Origin: Bacteroidia bacterium
GTDB lineage: Bacteria > Bacteroidota > Bacteroidia > J057
Assembly (NCBI GenBank): GCA_022760475.1
Contig: JALEFZ010000095.1
Location: 186,001 to 250,000, forward strand
Reading direction: 5' to 3'
DNA length: 64,000 bases
The notes under the pieces were generated by a model that did not search any database, was not told the DNA's origin, and saw nothing but the letters and a program-made list of their open reading frames with translations. Both the position numbers and the translations under genes were made by a program. Positions 8,279 to 17,406 of the stretch are shown piece after piece. The first letter of the stretch is position 1. Each line of letters begins with the position of its first letter.

Positions 8279-9939
8279 CTTCCCGGTTTTTCAAATGCAC
8301 CGTACAAATCCATTTTGTACATGCCCCCTTTGGGATATAGTTGGAGTCCCACGTGTGGGAAACTAAAGATGTATTGCCTATTTTTTCTCAATCCCCTTCT
8401 GGATTCAGCATCCATGGTGCTGTACAGATATGGGTAAAAATACCGCATCTGGACATAGTTGAATACATTCGAAGAGCTTGAGAAGTTGCCCATGAATTCC
8501 TGGTAATCCTCCTGGTTTGAAAGCGTTTGACCATCCAGGTACATTTCAATCATATTTATCAGGGAAGTGGTATCATTTGAAAAGACTACATAATTATCAA
8601 TGTAGGTATAGTGGGGCTTTTCTATTTCAGAAAACATCTTCTTGAAGAATAATTTGAAAAAGCTATTGAGTTCGAGATATTTGATCTCAAATCCTCTGTA
8701 ATCTACCGACTTGAATTTCAATGGTGTTCTTTTGCGAATCTTTTCGACCACAAAATCCATTCTCTCTTTGGCGACCTTTTCATCGTCAAAGTGCAACATC
8801 GCAAAGAAATCGTAGCTACTGGCCTTTTCATCTGCCGGAATGATGGCCGAGACCATTTCCTCATTCATCCATTCAAAGAAATCCCTTTCAAAATCAATCT
8901 TAAGTAGCTTCTGGGTACGATCAAGGCTCTTTTGCAAACTGGCATACCCCTCAGGATCTGATTGTTTGTTGTAGCCCATGAGGCGGGTATAAAAGTCCGA
9001 GAAATCATCAAAGCCAATGCTGGTGTACATGGCCGTATTCCGAGGCAATACGTTGGCAGCGCGAATCTTCCCTTGCCCTACATCCTTAAACACCCTCAGG
9101 TAGTTGGGGAATGAGTCATTTTGCAGGGTGTATCCCTTCAGGATAAGTTTGTCATCTTTCAAAGTAAGGTCCATGCCCGAAAAAGTAAGGGTTTTATCCA
9201 GGCCTTGAACAGTTTCAGGCATACTTGCTGTATAGGCAGCCATCATGTCGTTGACCGTCCCATAATTGATGAACAGGTTGTATAGTTCACCTGGATTGGT
9301 CTTCGCCTTCACCTGCTTGAATGCTGGGTCCTCCCTGATGTCCGGTTCCTCAGATTGCTTGATTGCCTTTTGAACCAAAGATTTAGAGTAGGAGATAATC
9401 AGCATATTGTCCACAGCCGCCAGGTACATGGAAAGGTCTTCCTTGGGGTCATACAGATCATAAATTTCAATGGTAAAATAGGTTTCCCTTTTCACCTCAT
9501 AGCCCACATTCTTCATCAGAGGCATCGCCCAATCCTTAAATTTATTGACAAGCCTTGCATTCCCTTCCATATCTACCAAAATGACAAAATCATAATCTTC
9601 CTTACCCTGAGGGGTAAGGTGGGCTGAAATTACCAAGCCACCGATATTCACAAATTTGAGAATTCGTTCATTAGCGATAAGCAGTGAGTCCGCATAATCA
9701 GCATCCTTTTCTACATCAGAAAAGAACTCATTGGTTTTCAGGTACTGCCAAACTTCCGTCTTGCTCAAATCTCTCCAATCCTTGATGGGCTTATCTGACT
9801 CAATGGCATATATGAAATCCGAAGCAACAAATTCCCATGGAGAACGAGTATCTGCAGCTGTACCGAAGTAGAAATAACCTACTACTGCTGCGATTAGTAG
9901 CAGCAAAAGGAAGAAAAGGGTTCTTAGAATGCGTTTCAT
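8275..9939 (-). CDS. Inner-membrane-anchored DUF3352-like protein
   Basis: The 554-residue protein has an uncleaved-looking N-terminal anchor (MKRILRTLFFLLLLLIAAVVGYFYF), followed by a large extracytoplasmic region. Recurring features such as FVASDFIYAIESDKPIKDW, a segment on evaluation of a 'model' value (LTFSGMDLTLKDDKLILKGY) and RNTAMYTSIGFDDFSDFYTRLM fit the DUF3352 family of periplasmic proteins of unknown role. No catalytic motif stands out. It is separated from the TonB receptor upstream by a terminator, so it probably has its own promoter. It converges with the acyltransferase, overlapping it by four bases. Confidence 0.65.
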   Translation of the reverse strand: MKRILRTLFFLLLLLIAAVVGYFYFGTAADTRSPWEFVASDFIYAIESDKPIKDWRDLSKTEVWQYLKTNEFFSDVEKDADYADSLLIANERILKFVNIGGLVISAHLTPQGKEDYDFVILVDMEGNARLVNKFKDWAMPLMKNVGYEVKRETYFTIEIYDLYDPKEDLSMYLAAVDNMLIISYSKSLVQKAIKQSEEPDIREDPAFKQVKAKTNPGELYNLFINYGTVNDMMAAYTASMPETVQGLDKTLTFSGMDLTLKDDKLILKGYTLQNDSFPNYLRVFKDVGQGKIRAANVLPRNTAMYTSIGFDDFSDFYTRLMGYNKQSDPEGYASLQKSLDRTQKLLKIDFERDFFEWMNEEMVSAIIPADEKASSYDFFAMLHFDDEKVAKERMDFVVEKIRKRTPLKFKSVDYRGFEIKYLELNSFFKLFFKKMFSEIEKPHYTYIDNYVVFSNDTTSLINMIEMYLDGQTLSNQEDYQEFMGNFSSSSNVFNYVQMRYFYPYLYSTMDAESRRGLRKNRQYIFSFPHVGLQLYPKGGMYKMDLYGAFEKPGS

Positions 9940-9971
9940 AGGGATTTTGAATGTGTTGGCTTAAATATATA

Positions 9972-10004
9972 CAAAAAATGAGAGACCGAAGCGGCCTCTC
10001 ATTG
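9972..10004 (-). terminator. Rho-independent terminator of the TonB receptor gene
   Basis: On the minus strand AATGAGAG-G-CCG, loop CTTC, CGG-T-CTCTCATT forms a long stem followed by TTTTTTG. It ends the riboswitch-controlled transcript before the next gene. Confidence 0.85.
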
Positions 10005-10027
10005 CTGAAAATATAATTCGTCAATTA

Positions 10028-12526
10028 TCAAAAACTAAGACCAAGGCTTAAAAGAAAATTCCTTCCTGCCTGCGGATAATAAAAATTCTCAGTAATCAGG
10101 TCTCCAAATCGATAACTGAAGGTATAACCATTGGCTTCATACTGACTGTCGAGAGCATTATTTATTAAAAGCCCCAAGGTAACTCCTTTTACAAATGATG
10201 GCTGGTAATTGATGCGCAGATCGTTCACAAACCATGGGTCTATCGAGCGGCCTACATTGCTGGTATTATCCAGGAATTGGCGGCCTACATACTTACTCAA
10301 AATGGCGATATCAAGCCCTTTTATTGGAACAAAGACCAGTTGCGAACCGGCTATGACATTCGGAGAAAACGAGATATCGGTATTCGTGAATGAATTGGTT
10401 TCAATATTTGCAGGGAATACAGCATAATCATAGACGATCTCATCAAAGTTCAGGATCTTATTTTGACTAAGGGTGAAATTGAATCCCCAATTCAACCAAT
10501 CAGTTAGTTTCGTTTGAGCGACAACTTCAATTCCTGCCCTATAAGAAGCATCCACATTTTGCCTGATGTTGGCTCCTACATCATTCAACGCACCTGTCAA
10601 GACCAACTGATTCTGGTAATACATGTAGTAGGCATTCGCAGACAAGGTAAGTTTCCCAAAGGAATATCTATAGCCTGCCTCCACATCATACAAAGTTTCA
10701 TGCGTAGGTTCTTCATCTGTAGGACTGTTGATAAAGTCAGACCTTACCGGCTCTCTATTGCCTACGGACAAAGAAGCATATACTTGAGACTTTTGTCCCA
10801 ACTGGTAGGTCAAACCAAGTTTGGGATTGAAAAACAGGTAATTGAAATCTCCTTTAATCGGAATTTGCCCCTCGTCAGTTCCTGTTCCATCAAGGGTAGA
10901 GTCCCCCAAAACATAATCAATGTTCCTCACCTGCAAATCGACATAGGCCGAAAACTTTTCGGATATCTGCCAGAGCCCTTTGGCATATAGGTGCCCATCA
11001 GTTTTCAGGCTCCTGTTGTTGTAGTATTGATCTTCTGTCTCTGAATTGCCTGCAAAACGTGCCCAAATTACTTCACCAAAGTGATCCCCATCGTATTGAT
11101 TGATTCCTCCTCCAAGGCTAAACTCAAAACTGGAAGAAGGTCGATAATCCAGGGAAAATACGGCTCCATAAAAATCATTGTCCAGCCACCTTCTTCTGAC
11201 CAGATCAGTAGTTGTAAGGAGGTTTTCATTGATTAAAAGCTCGGTAACTCCCAATACAGGATAGGCGGCAAAGGGATCTTCTTCTCTGTATTCTTCAAAG
11301 AATCCTTGTCCCTTGGTATAGTGAAATGCCCCACTCAAACTTAGCTGGTCATTAAACTCATAACCATACAGCAATTGGTAATGGGTCTGAGAGTAATTGT
11401 CCACCTGATTGGGATAGGTGTAGTAATTGTAGCGTCTGTCTGAATTAAATAGGTTAATAGAGTCTTCAGGCGTAAGGTAGGTTACTCCTACATTGTTGAA
11501 GTAATGAGTTAAGAGGGCTTCTTCATCTCCATCAATGATGGCCTCCGGAACTCCCCACCAGGATTGGTAAGTCCGCTCCCTACCGGAGAAAATATTGGCT
11601 TTTACAAAGCCCTTTTTGCCATAGTAAGCCCCTGAGGCGAACCAGGATTGCAGGTCGGAAGAGGCCCTGTCTACCCAGCCATCTGACTGGATATTGGAGA
11701 GGCGGAGATCGAAGGCAAAGCCATTGTCCATCAATCCCGTACCGGCAGATAAGGTATTTTTGAAGGTATTGAATGAGCCTGCGCTGTTGTTGAACTCGGC
11801 ATAGGGATTCAAGGCAGCTGTGCGCGTTTCGATGTTGACGCTGGCACCGAAGGCTGCAGCACCATTTGTAGAAGTTCCCACCCCACGCTGGACTTGCACA
11901 GAATTAACGGATGAGGCCAGGTCTGGCAGGTTCACCCAGAATACTCCATGAGATTCTGAGTCATTCAAAGGGATTCCGTTGACAGTAACATTGATGCGGG
12001 TAGGATCAGAGCCCCTCACACGAATGCCTGTGTAACCTACACCTACACCCGCATCTGAAGTTACTACAGTTGAAGCCAGTTGGTTCAACAGGAAAGGAAA
12101 ATCCTGCCCAAAGTTTTGTTTGGCAATCTCTTCCTTGTTCAAACTGGAAAAAGTGGTAGCCGTTTTTTCACTTGCACGAAGTGATGTGATCAGGACATCT
12201 TCAAGGATACTGATTTTGGTGAGGGTGTAGTCAAGAATCAAGTCCTCATCAGCAACATCAATATCATAAGTCATGGACTCATGCCCAACAGCCCTTAATA
12301 TGAGGCTGTATTTACCTCTCGGTACATTCTGGAAGGCATATTGCCCTTCGTTGTTTGTAAAGGTGACAATTTTAAGTTCTGGAATAGCCACCTCTGCCCC
12401 TTCGATACCTACGAGTGAATTCCGAATTCCTTGATTTCCTGAGCGGATGACTCCGTTCAAATTTGCCTGTCCAATCATCAAGGTGGGCAAAAGCCACAGC
12501 AATAGCTGCATACAAATTCGATGCAT
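10028..12526 (-). CDS. TonB-dependent receptor under TPP riboswitch control, probable thiamin(e) importer
   Basis: The 832-residue outer-membrane protein has a signal peptide (MHRICMQLLLWLLPTLMIGQA) and a carboxypeptidase-regulatory-like domain (about residues 22-110). The plug comes next (KEEIAKQNFGQDFPFLLNQL, then GIRVRGSDPTRINVTVNGIP and NSVQVQRGVGTSTNG), followed by a 22-stranded-type barrel ending in an aromatic residue (LLSLGLSF). TonB receptors import scarce ligands across the outer membrane with TonB-ExbBD energy. A TPP riboswitch directly upstream implies the ligand is thiamine, a phosphate ester or a precursor. Such receptors are known in Bacteroidota. The usual neighbours (PnuT-type permease, thiamine kinase) are absent, and a terminator follows the gene, so it is monocistronic. 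Confidence 0.9.
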   Translation of the reverse strand: MHRICMQLLLWLLPTLMIGQANLNGVIRSGNQGIRNSLVGIEGAEVAIPELKIVTFTNNEGQYAFQNVPRGKYSLILRAVGHESMTYDIDVADEDLILDYTLTKISILEDVLITSLRASEKTATTFSSLNKEEIAKQNFGQDFPFLLNQLASTVVTSDAGVGVGYTGIRVRGSDPTRINVTVNGIPLNDSESHGVFWVNLPDLASSVNSVQVQRGVGTSTNGAAAFGASVNIETRTAALNPYAEFNNSAGSFNTFKNTLSAGTGLMDNGFAFDLRLSNIQSDGWVDRASSDLQSWFASGAYYGKKGFVKANIFSGRERTYQSWWGVPEAIIDGDEEALLTHYFNNVGVTYLTPEDSINLFNSDRRYNYYTYPNQVDNYSQTHYQLLYGYEFNDQLSLSGAFHYTKGQGFFEEYREEDPFAAYPVLGVTELLINENLLTTTDLVRRRWLDNDFYGAVFSLDYRPSSSFEFSLGGGINQYDGDHFGEVIWARFAGNSETEDQYYNNRSLKTDGHLYAKGLWQISEKFSAYVDLQVRNIDYVLGDSTLDGTGTDEGQIPIKGDFNYLFFNPKLGLTYQLGQKSQVYASLSVGNREPVRSDFINSPTDEEPTHETLYDVEAGYRYSFGKLTLSANAYYMYYQNQLVLTGALNDVGANIRQNVDASYRAGIEVVAQTKLTDWLNWGFNFTLSQNKILNFDEIVYDYAVFPANIETNSFTNTDISFSPNVIAGSQLVFVPIKGLDIAILSKYVGRQFLDNTSNVGRSIDPWFVNDLRINYQPSFVKGVTLGLLINNALDSQYEANGYTFSYRFGDLITENFYYPQAGRNFLLSLGLSF

Positions 12527-12589
12527 AGTTTTTTTGTTAATGGTACTACATATGGAGTCAGGCAGGCCTCTTTGGTAGAGGCACCATAA

Positions 12590-12682
12590 CTCCCTTCGCC
12601 CGCATTACCGGGATCAGGTTCAAAGGGTATGATCTCAGCCCGAATAGGAATAGAAAAAGCCTTTTCCTTGGGCACCCCCGTT
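12590..12682 (-). promoter_or_regulatory. TPP (thiamine pyrophosphate) riboswitch, THI box
   Basis: On the minus strand the invariant THI-box elements appear in order: GGGGTGCCC (P1/P2 side), GGGCTGAGAT, ATACCCTTTGAACCTGATC and CGGTAATGCGGGCGAAGGGA. The CUGAGA and ACCCUUUGAACCUGAUC blocks form the two TPP-binding arms. The aptamer ends about 60 bp before the TonB receptor start codon, a position suitable for control of translation initiation or early termination. Confidence 0.95.
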
Positions 12683-12692
12683 TACGATTCAA

Positions 12693-12700
12693 CAAAGGTA
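12693..12700 (-). promoter_or_regulatory. -7 promoter element (TACCTTTG) for the riboswitch transcript
   Basis: TACCTTTG fits TAnnTTTG, is preceded by a T-run and lies about 10 bp before the first riboswitch base, exactly where a transcription start is expected. No convincing -33 TTTG is seen at the usual spacing. The remaining 255 bp to the next gene hold nothing else that I recognise. Confidence 0.6.
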
Positions 12701-12955
12701 AAAAAAAAGTGATTAGATAAAAGTTTGTCTGGCTAGGGTATTTTTCCAGCTATTTGTAGAGTAAATAGAAATCCTGAGCATATTTATCAATGAAACTCAT
12801 TCAATTGAAATTTCGTTTTAAAGTTAAAGTCCACACTATCGAGTAAAAATTTACCTACCTAACTGTACAAAAAGCCATAAAAATCCTTAAAGAAGTTGTA
12901 AACTGAGCGTTATAGTTCAGGATACAGAAGAAATTCCTATCAGAATCCAATACCT

Positions 12956-14815
12956 ATGACAAACGCATGGACCTTTCTTCGACTGCTTTTAATGATCTCC
13001 TATTTAGGGATTATTTCGACCATTTCTGCTCAAGAATTGAAGAGAAGTTGTGGAACTGTAGACCATTTGAACCACCTTATTGAAAGCCATCCCAACATGC
13101 GCCAAAGCATGCAGAGGATAGAAAACAATGCTTTTAGAGTTACCAATGGAAGTGTGAAATCCGTCAAGGGCAAGATCTCTATCCCCATAGTAATTCATGT
13201 GGTTTACAATACAGCAGAGCAAAACATTAGCGATCAGCAAATCTATTCTCAGATAAAGGTATTGAATGAGGATTACCAGCGCCTAAACTCTGATACATCC
13301 AACACACCTGACCCATTTAAAGCTGTAGCAGCCTCAAGTGGAATTGAATTCAGGCTGGCCAGTAAGGACCCTGACGGGAATCCAACTTCGGGTATCATTA
13401 GGAAAAAGACAGGTAAATCAGCCTTTTATACCACCAGCAACAACATCAAATATTCCAACATGGGAGGTTCTGATGCTTGGCCAAGAGATAAATATCTGAA
13501 TATTTGGGTTGGGCCTATGGGGCTTGGTGTGCTAGGTTACGCCCAATTTCCAGGTGGACCCGCAGAAACAGACGGTGTAGTGATCAACTACAAAGCCTTT
13601 GGTACCATGGGTACCGTCATGGCGCCCTTTACCCTAGGAAGGACAGCCACACATGAGGTGGGGCACTGGCTTAACTTGAAACACATTTCAGGAGATGGCC
13701 CTTGCGGTGTGGATGATGGCGTAGCAGATACCCCTCCTACCGACAGACAGCATTATGGCTGTGCGATGGGCTTTTCTTCCTGTGGAAACCTTGACATGGT
13801 TACCAACTTTATGGACTATTCCGATGATGGTTGCATGAACCTGTTTACAAAAGGCCAGGCCTCCAGGATGAGGGCTTTGTTTGCTCCTGGTGGATTCCGC
13901 CATTCTATCCTAAATTCGGATGGACTTGAAAATGTTACTCCAATTGCAACGGTAGAGCCACCCGCTACCATCAAACTAAGTACCGTAGGTGAGAACAGGG
14001 CAAGGATTGACTGGGAACAACTCAAGGGAGTTTCCGCCTATCTAGTACGTCTGAAAAGAGAAGGTACCGGAAAGTGGATTACCAAGCCATTCGATAGAAA
14101 CTTTGTGAACGCCAGCAAATTGAAAAGCTGTAGTCAATATGAAATTCAGGTAGCCTCCGTAGTAGGTGGGGAAGTAAGCGATTTCTCTTCCTCTCTAATT
14201 TTTGAAACTCAAGGCTGTACCGATGAGGGATATCAAAATCCTATGGAACATGGCCCCTCGAACATTCGGGTTTCCAGCCTGACGGAAGAATCCGCAAAAA
14301 TTGATTGGAGGAAGGTAGAACAAGCCTCTAATTACAAAGTACAGTACAAAGTGGCTGGTGCCAAGCAGGTCTATAGCAAAATTGTAACTGATAATTCAGC
14401 CAGTCTTTCTCGCCTGAAAAAAGGCCAGAGGTACCTATTCCGCATAAGGGCAAACCAAGGCGAGAAAAATGGAGCATACTCCGAGATTTCAAGTTTTGTA
14501 CTCCCAGGCCAAAATTCCTTTGCGACCCTGCGTACAGCCAATCCCAACATGGGCGGATTTGCTGAATTTGTTGAGGCATTTCCTGATACAGATGCCATGA
14601 AAGTAGAGCTCAGGATGAATGTAACAGAGCAGCAAGCCATCAGGATATGGGTTAAAAATGTGAGAGGAAAGTCAGTTTTGGCCAAAAAGGTGTACCAGAT
14701 TTCACCGAACAAGCCATTGATCATGGATCTTTCCCACCTCCCGAGGGAACGGTATTACATTGAAATCGAAGAACAAGGTGGATTTGATCATCAAGTCTAC
14801 CTGGATTTAAGGTAA
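12956..14815 (+). CDS. Secreted M43-type (pappalysin-like) zinc metalloprotease with fibronectin III domains
   Basis: The 619-residue protein has a signal peptide (residues 1-25, ending ISAQ). The catalytic domain contains the zinc motif HEVGHWLNLKH (near residue 233; H, E, H, H as metal and catalytic residues), a Cys-rich pappalysin-like stretch (GPCGVDDGVADTPPTD) and the Met-turn MDYSDDGCMNLFT. Two fibronectin type III repeats follow (about 320-415 and 430-515). The C-terminal 90 residues form a beta-sandwich with IWVKNVRGKSVLAKKV and LPRERYYIEIEEQGG, resembling a T9SS type A sorting domain, so surface delivery is likely. Substrate is unknown; M43 enzymes cleave extracellular proteins. It is a single gene with its own terminator. 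Confidence 0.87.
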   Translation: MTNAWTFLRLLLMISYLGIISTISAQELKRSCGTVDHLNHLIESHPNMRQSMQRIENNAFRVTNGSVKSVKGKISIPIVIHVVYNTAEQNISDQQIYSQIKVLNEDYQRLNSDTSNTPDPFKAVAASSGIEFRLASKDPDGNPTSGIIRKKTGKSAFYTTSNNIKYSNMGGSDAWPRDKYLNIWVGPMGLGVLGYAQFPGGPAETDGVVINYKAFGTMGTVMAPFTLGRTATHEVGHWLNLKHISGDGPCGVDDGVADTPPTDRQHYGCAMGFSSCGNLDMVTNFMDYSDDGCMNLFTKGQASRMRALFAPGGFRHSILNSDGLENVTPIATVEPPATIKLSTVGENRARIDWEQLKGVSAYLVRLKREGTGKWITKPFDRNFVNASKLKSCSQYEIQVASVVGGEVSDFSSSLIFETQGCTDEGYQNPMEHGPSNIRVSSLTEESAKIDWRKVEQASNYKVQYKVAGAKQVYSKIVTDNSASLSRLKKGQRYLFRIRANQGEKNGAYSEISSFVLPGQNSFATLRTANPNMGGFAEFVEAFPDTDAMKVELRMNVTEQQAIRIWVKNVRGKSVLAKKVYQISPNKPLIMDLSHLPRERYYIEIEEQGGFDHQVYLDLR

Positions 14816-14841
14816 ATTTTCCTGAGATTATATATCTAAAG

Positions 14842-14877
14842 GCCCTCCTAAGTATAGATGGAGGGCTTTTTATTTTT
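14842..14877 (+). terminator. Rho-independent terminator
   Basis: GCCCTCC and GGAGGGC pair over an 11-nt loop, followed by TTTTTATTTTTT. It ends the M43 protease gene. Confidence 0.85.
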
Positions 14878-14942
14878 TCTACAATTTTTCCCATTTTTTG
14901 ACAAGGCCTTAAATACATGGAAAGGAATTTCTATATTTATGT

Positions 14943-15587
14943 ATGCCCTTGATCTGGATACCTGCCATCATTCTTATGCTGGGACTTAGTTCCTGCCTCA
15001 CTCCCAAATCTCAGGGAAGCGAAAATCAATTGAAGGACATCAAAAATATTGTTTTTGTGGGAGATGAATTGATGGATCCACAATCAAATCAAGGGGTAGA
15101 TGAACCTATCTATGCCTTAATTCAGGAAAAAATTAACCAGGCAGAATATCCTTTCCACATCATCAATGCATACAGCGATAAAGGAAATTCATATTCTACC
15201 ATCAGAGAGTTAAAACCCTTCTTACAAAGTCCTGTAGAAATCCTGGTTGTATTTTGTTGCCAATCTGACTTCGATGGAAGCATTCCACTTGATTCAAGCC
15301 AGCAAAACGTACAATCCATCATTGATTTGACCCTTTCCAAATATCCCATGAGTTCAGTTTTGATGGTGAATACCATGCAGCCTTTCCAAAAGCCAGAAGA
15401 GGTCAGAAAATGGGAAACCATGGTACATGAAATGGCTATAAATAACCAAACAGCATATCTGGATCTTTGGAAAGAAGAAAGAGAATTGAGAAATACCATC
15501 GGCGAGAGCTATTTCCAGGAAACAATCTCAGGCTCCTCAAAGAAGATTCAATCCAAGCTTTGGCAAAAACTGGAACCCCTTCTTTAG
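14943..15587 (+). CDS. SGNH/GDSL-like lipoprotein with altered catalytic motifs
   Basis: The 214-residue lipoprotein has a signal ending LGLSSC, with C18 as the lipidated residue. The fold order resembles TesA-type SGNH hydrolases: block I strand KNIVFVGDELMD, then a helix, the strand VEILVVFCCQSDFDG where block III normally sits, and SSVLMVNTMQPF as a later strand. The nucleophile position reads GDE instead of GDS, and the GxND block reads CQSD, so the hydrolase chemistry is probably lost or changed. The C-terminus also lacks a clear D-x-x-H. It may be a degenerate family member used for binding. It starts 128 bp after the protease gene and converges with the next gene. Confidence 0.6.
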   Translation: MPLIWIPAIILMLGLSSCLTPKSQGSENQLKDIKNIVFVGDELMDPQSNQGVDEPIYALIQEKINQAEYPFHIINAYSDKGNSYSTIRELKPFLQSPVEILVVFCCQSDFDGSIPLDSSQQNVQSIIDLTLSKYPMSSVLMVNTMQPFQKPEEVRKWETMVHEMAINNQTAYLDLWKEERELRNTIGESYFQETISGSSKKIQSKLWQKLEPLL

Positions 15588-15596
15588 ATCTTCAAA

Positions 15597-16556
15597 CTAC
15601 TTCACCTCAAACTGGCCTGTCCCTATCAGGTTATCATCTCCTGAATAAATTCTGACAAACTGCGGCCCCTTTTGGAATTTCTGGCCTTCAGGTATGGAGT
15701 AGTCGATGCATACGTTGACGGTGGTTTTGTTATAATTGAAGGTCAACCTGGAGGAGTATTCTTTTTTTCCTCCCTGGTATTTAAAAGTCCCGCTGAAGCC
15801 ATCCTTCATATTGGTGTTGATGGTCCCATCAGGGCTTTCAAGTACTAAGTAAATTTCTTTTTGACCTGGATCTGTGACAAGGTTATCAAGTACATCAAAA
15901 CAAACCCTGACTGTTTTGAAGGTAATGCGTCGAAAGCTCTTCTTTCCTTTGTCATTCGTGGGATTGCCCTTTTCGTTGATTTTATAATAGGTGATGTTGT
16001 CAGTACGGAGGATGGAGCCTAGCTTTTTGGTCTTATCCAACTCATTGGCTACATCGTTTCTATTTTTTTCCAACTTGGAATAATCCTCATTTGCTGCTTC
16101 AAGGTCAGTCGTAACAGAATCAAGGTCTTGAACCAAGGCAAGTTTTTCGGCTTTCAACTGTTCAATCTGATCCTCATACTGAGAAATCATGGTAAGCATG
16201 TTGCTCAACCTTTTCTTGAGTAAATCTAATTCCTGATTGGTATCTTTGGCTTCTCTTTTCAGTTCTGCCAGTTTAGACTCAAAGCGGTCGATTTGCTTTC
16301 TGGCTTGTGCCAACTCTCCGTCCTTGGCCATAAGGGCAGATTCCTGAGAGTCATTTTCTATTTTAAACTGAAGAATCTGTTTTTCAAGATCAAGAATTTC
16401 TGATGATAGGAGGTCTTTTTCCTGCAGTGTTTTCCGGTTTACTTCCTTTTGGGAGAAGAAATTATAAGCAAAAAATCCCAAGGCAGTTACGACCAGAATA
16501 CTCGCTATCACAATGATTACTCTACTTGTGTTTGATGAGGGTTCTTTCGCTGTCAT
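15597..16556 (-). CDS. Membrane-anchored coiled-coil protein of unknown function
   Basis: The 319-residue protein has one transmembrane helix (SRVIIVIASILVVTALGFFAY, residues 11-31). A long heptad-patterned coiled coil then runs to about residue 175 (for example ELDLLKKRLSNMLTMISQYE), and a C-terminal beta-rich domain follows (RRITFKTVRVCFDVLDNLVT, then VNVCIDYSIPEGQKF). The topology predicts a short cytoplasmic tail and a periplasmic rod with a globular head. The architecture recurs in Bacteroidota hypothetical proteins, some found near gliding or cell-envelope genes, but nothing nearby supports a role here. It is convergent with the SGNH-like lipoprotein (9-bp gap). Confidence 0.6.
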   Translation of the reverse strand: MTAKEPSSNTSRVIIVIASILVVTALGFFAYNFFSQKEVNRKTLQEKDLLSSEILDLEKQILQFKIENDSQESALMAKDGELAQARKQIDRFESKLAELKREAKDTNQELDLLKKRLSNMLTMISQYEDQIEQLKAEKLALVQDLDSVTTDLEAANEDYSKLEKNRNDVANELDKTKKLGSILRTDNITYYKINEKGNPTNDKGKKSFRRITFKTVRVCFDVLDNLVTDPGQKEIYLVLESPDGTINTNMKDGFSGTFKYQGGKKEYSSRLTFNYNKTTVNVCIDYSIPEGQKFQKGPQFVRIYSGDDNLIGTGQFEVK

Positions 16557-16625
16557 AGGAGATTAAAGGGCAGTTATGAGGAATATGAAGCAATTTACGT
16601 TTAAAATGACTTTTTTGAAATGGAA

Positions 16626-17333
16626 TTATATGTTTTCCCTGAATTTATATAGCTCCTGAAGAGAGGGGCTTTCCAGAAGTTCCAAAACTTTTTCCTGGAC
16701 ATTTTTCAGCGCCAAGGGTACTTCCCAGGCATTTCTGTTTCTGGGTTCTACATAGTTTGAAATCCCTCTAATAGCCAAAAAAGGAATATCAAACCAAAGG
16801 CCTGCCTGGAAAAATGCAGCTCCTTCCATGGTCTCTACATCGGCTTCCCATTTGAATTTACGAAACTCAACTTGTGCTGCCACCCCACTAATTTCGTTCA
16901 CAGAAATACCTCGACATTTTTGAAGGCCTGATTGCCAGTTTATGGGATTTTGAAGCGAATTAAAGTATTGGACTCCACCCTTTTTCATCGTAGGAAATCC
17001 TAATTCCTTCATATCAAGAAAGCCTGAAGGGGAATTGGCTCCCATGTCTGCAAAAATATCCTCGCGGATGTCTACCACCTGCCCCAGTTGGATGCGTTGA
17101 TTGAATGCTCCTGCGATTCCAAAATTGACCATTAGATCTGGTTTATGGTGGCTCAGGTAGCTTCCAAGTTTAAGGGCAGTATTGACCATTCCAATCCCGG
17201 TATGGATGAGTGAAATTTTCTTACCGTCAAATTCTTGGCTTAAATAGGGAGATTCTTCATCTGAATCGAACAAATTTTTTCGAATTAGCACTGATTCTCC
17301 GTAGGTAGCTGCAACAAGCAGAATCTCTTTCAT
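16626..17333 (-). CDS. mqnB: Futalosine hydrolase (menaquinone biosynthesis)
   Basis: The 235-residue protein belongs to the MTA/SAH nucleosidase-like phosphorylase superfamily. It shows a strand at ILLVAATYGES, the nucleoside-binding segment LMVNFGIAGAFN, the purine-site ETMEGAAFF motif (Glu-Thr-Met-Glu-Gly-Ala) and the catalytic AIRGISNYVEPRNR loop (with D replaced by N in the RGxSD-type motif). MqnB removes hypoxanthine from futalosine in the alternative menaquinone pathway; other pathway genes are not in this window. The start is the ATG at 17333; an ORF extension of 27 codons reaches back into the upstream gene and is rejected. It may be co-transcribed with the secreted protein gene 73 bp upstream. 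Confidence 0.85.
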   Translation of the reverse strand: MKEILLVAATYGESVLIRKNLFDSDEESPYLSQEFDGKKISLIHTGIGMVNTALKLGSYLSHHKPDLMVNFGIAGAFNQRIQLGQVVDIREDIFADMGANSPSGFLDMKELGFPTMKKGGVQYFNSLQNPINWQSGLQKCRGISVNEISGVAAQVEFRKFKWEADVETMEGAAFFQAGLWFDIPFLAIRGISNYVEPRNRNAWEVPLALKNVQEKVLELLESPSLQELYKFRENI

Positions 17334-17406
17334 GCCCGAAAGATAGGGAATTTTAGGGGAAGGAGTTAATAATGACGGTCTTAAGCATCCCTGTGGGCAA
17401 TCCAGA

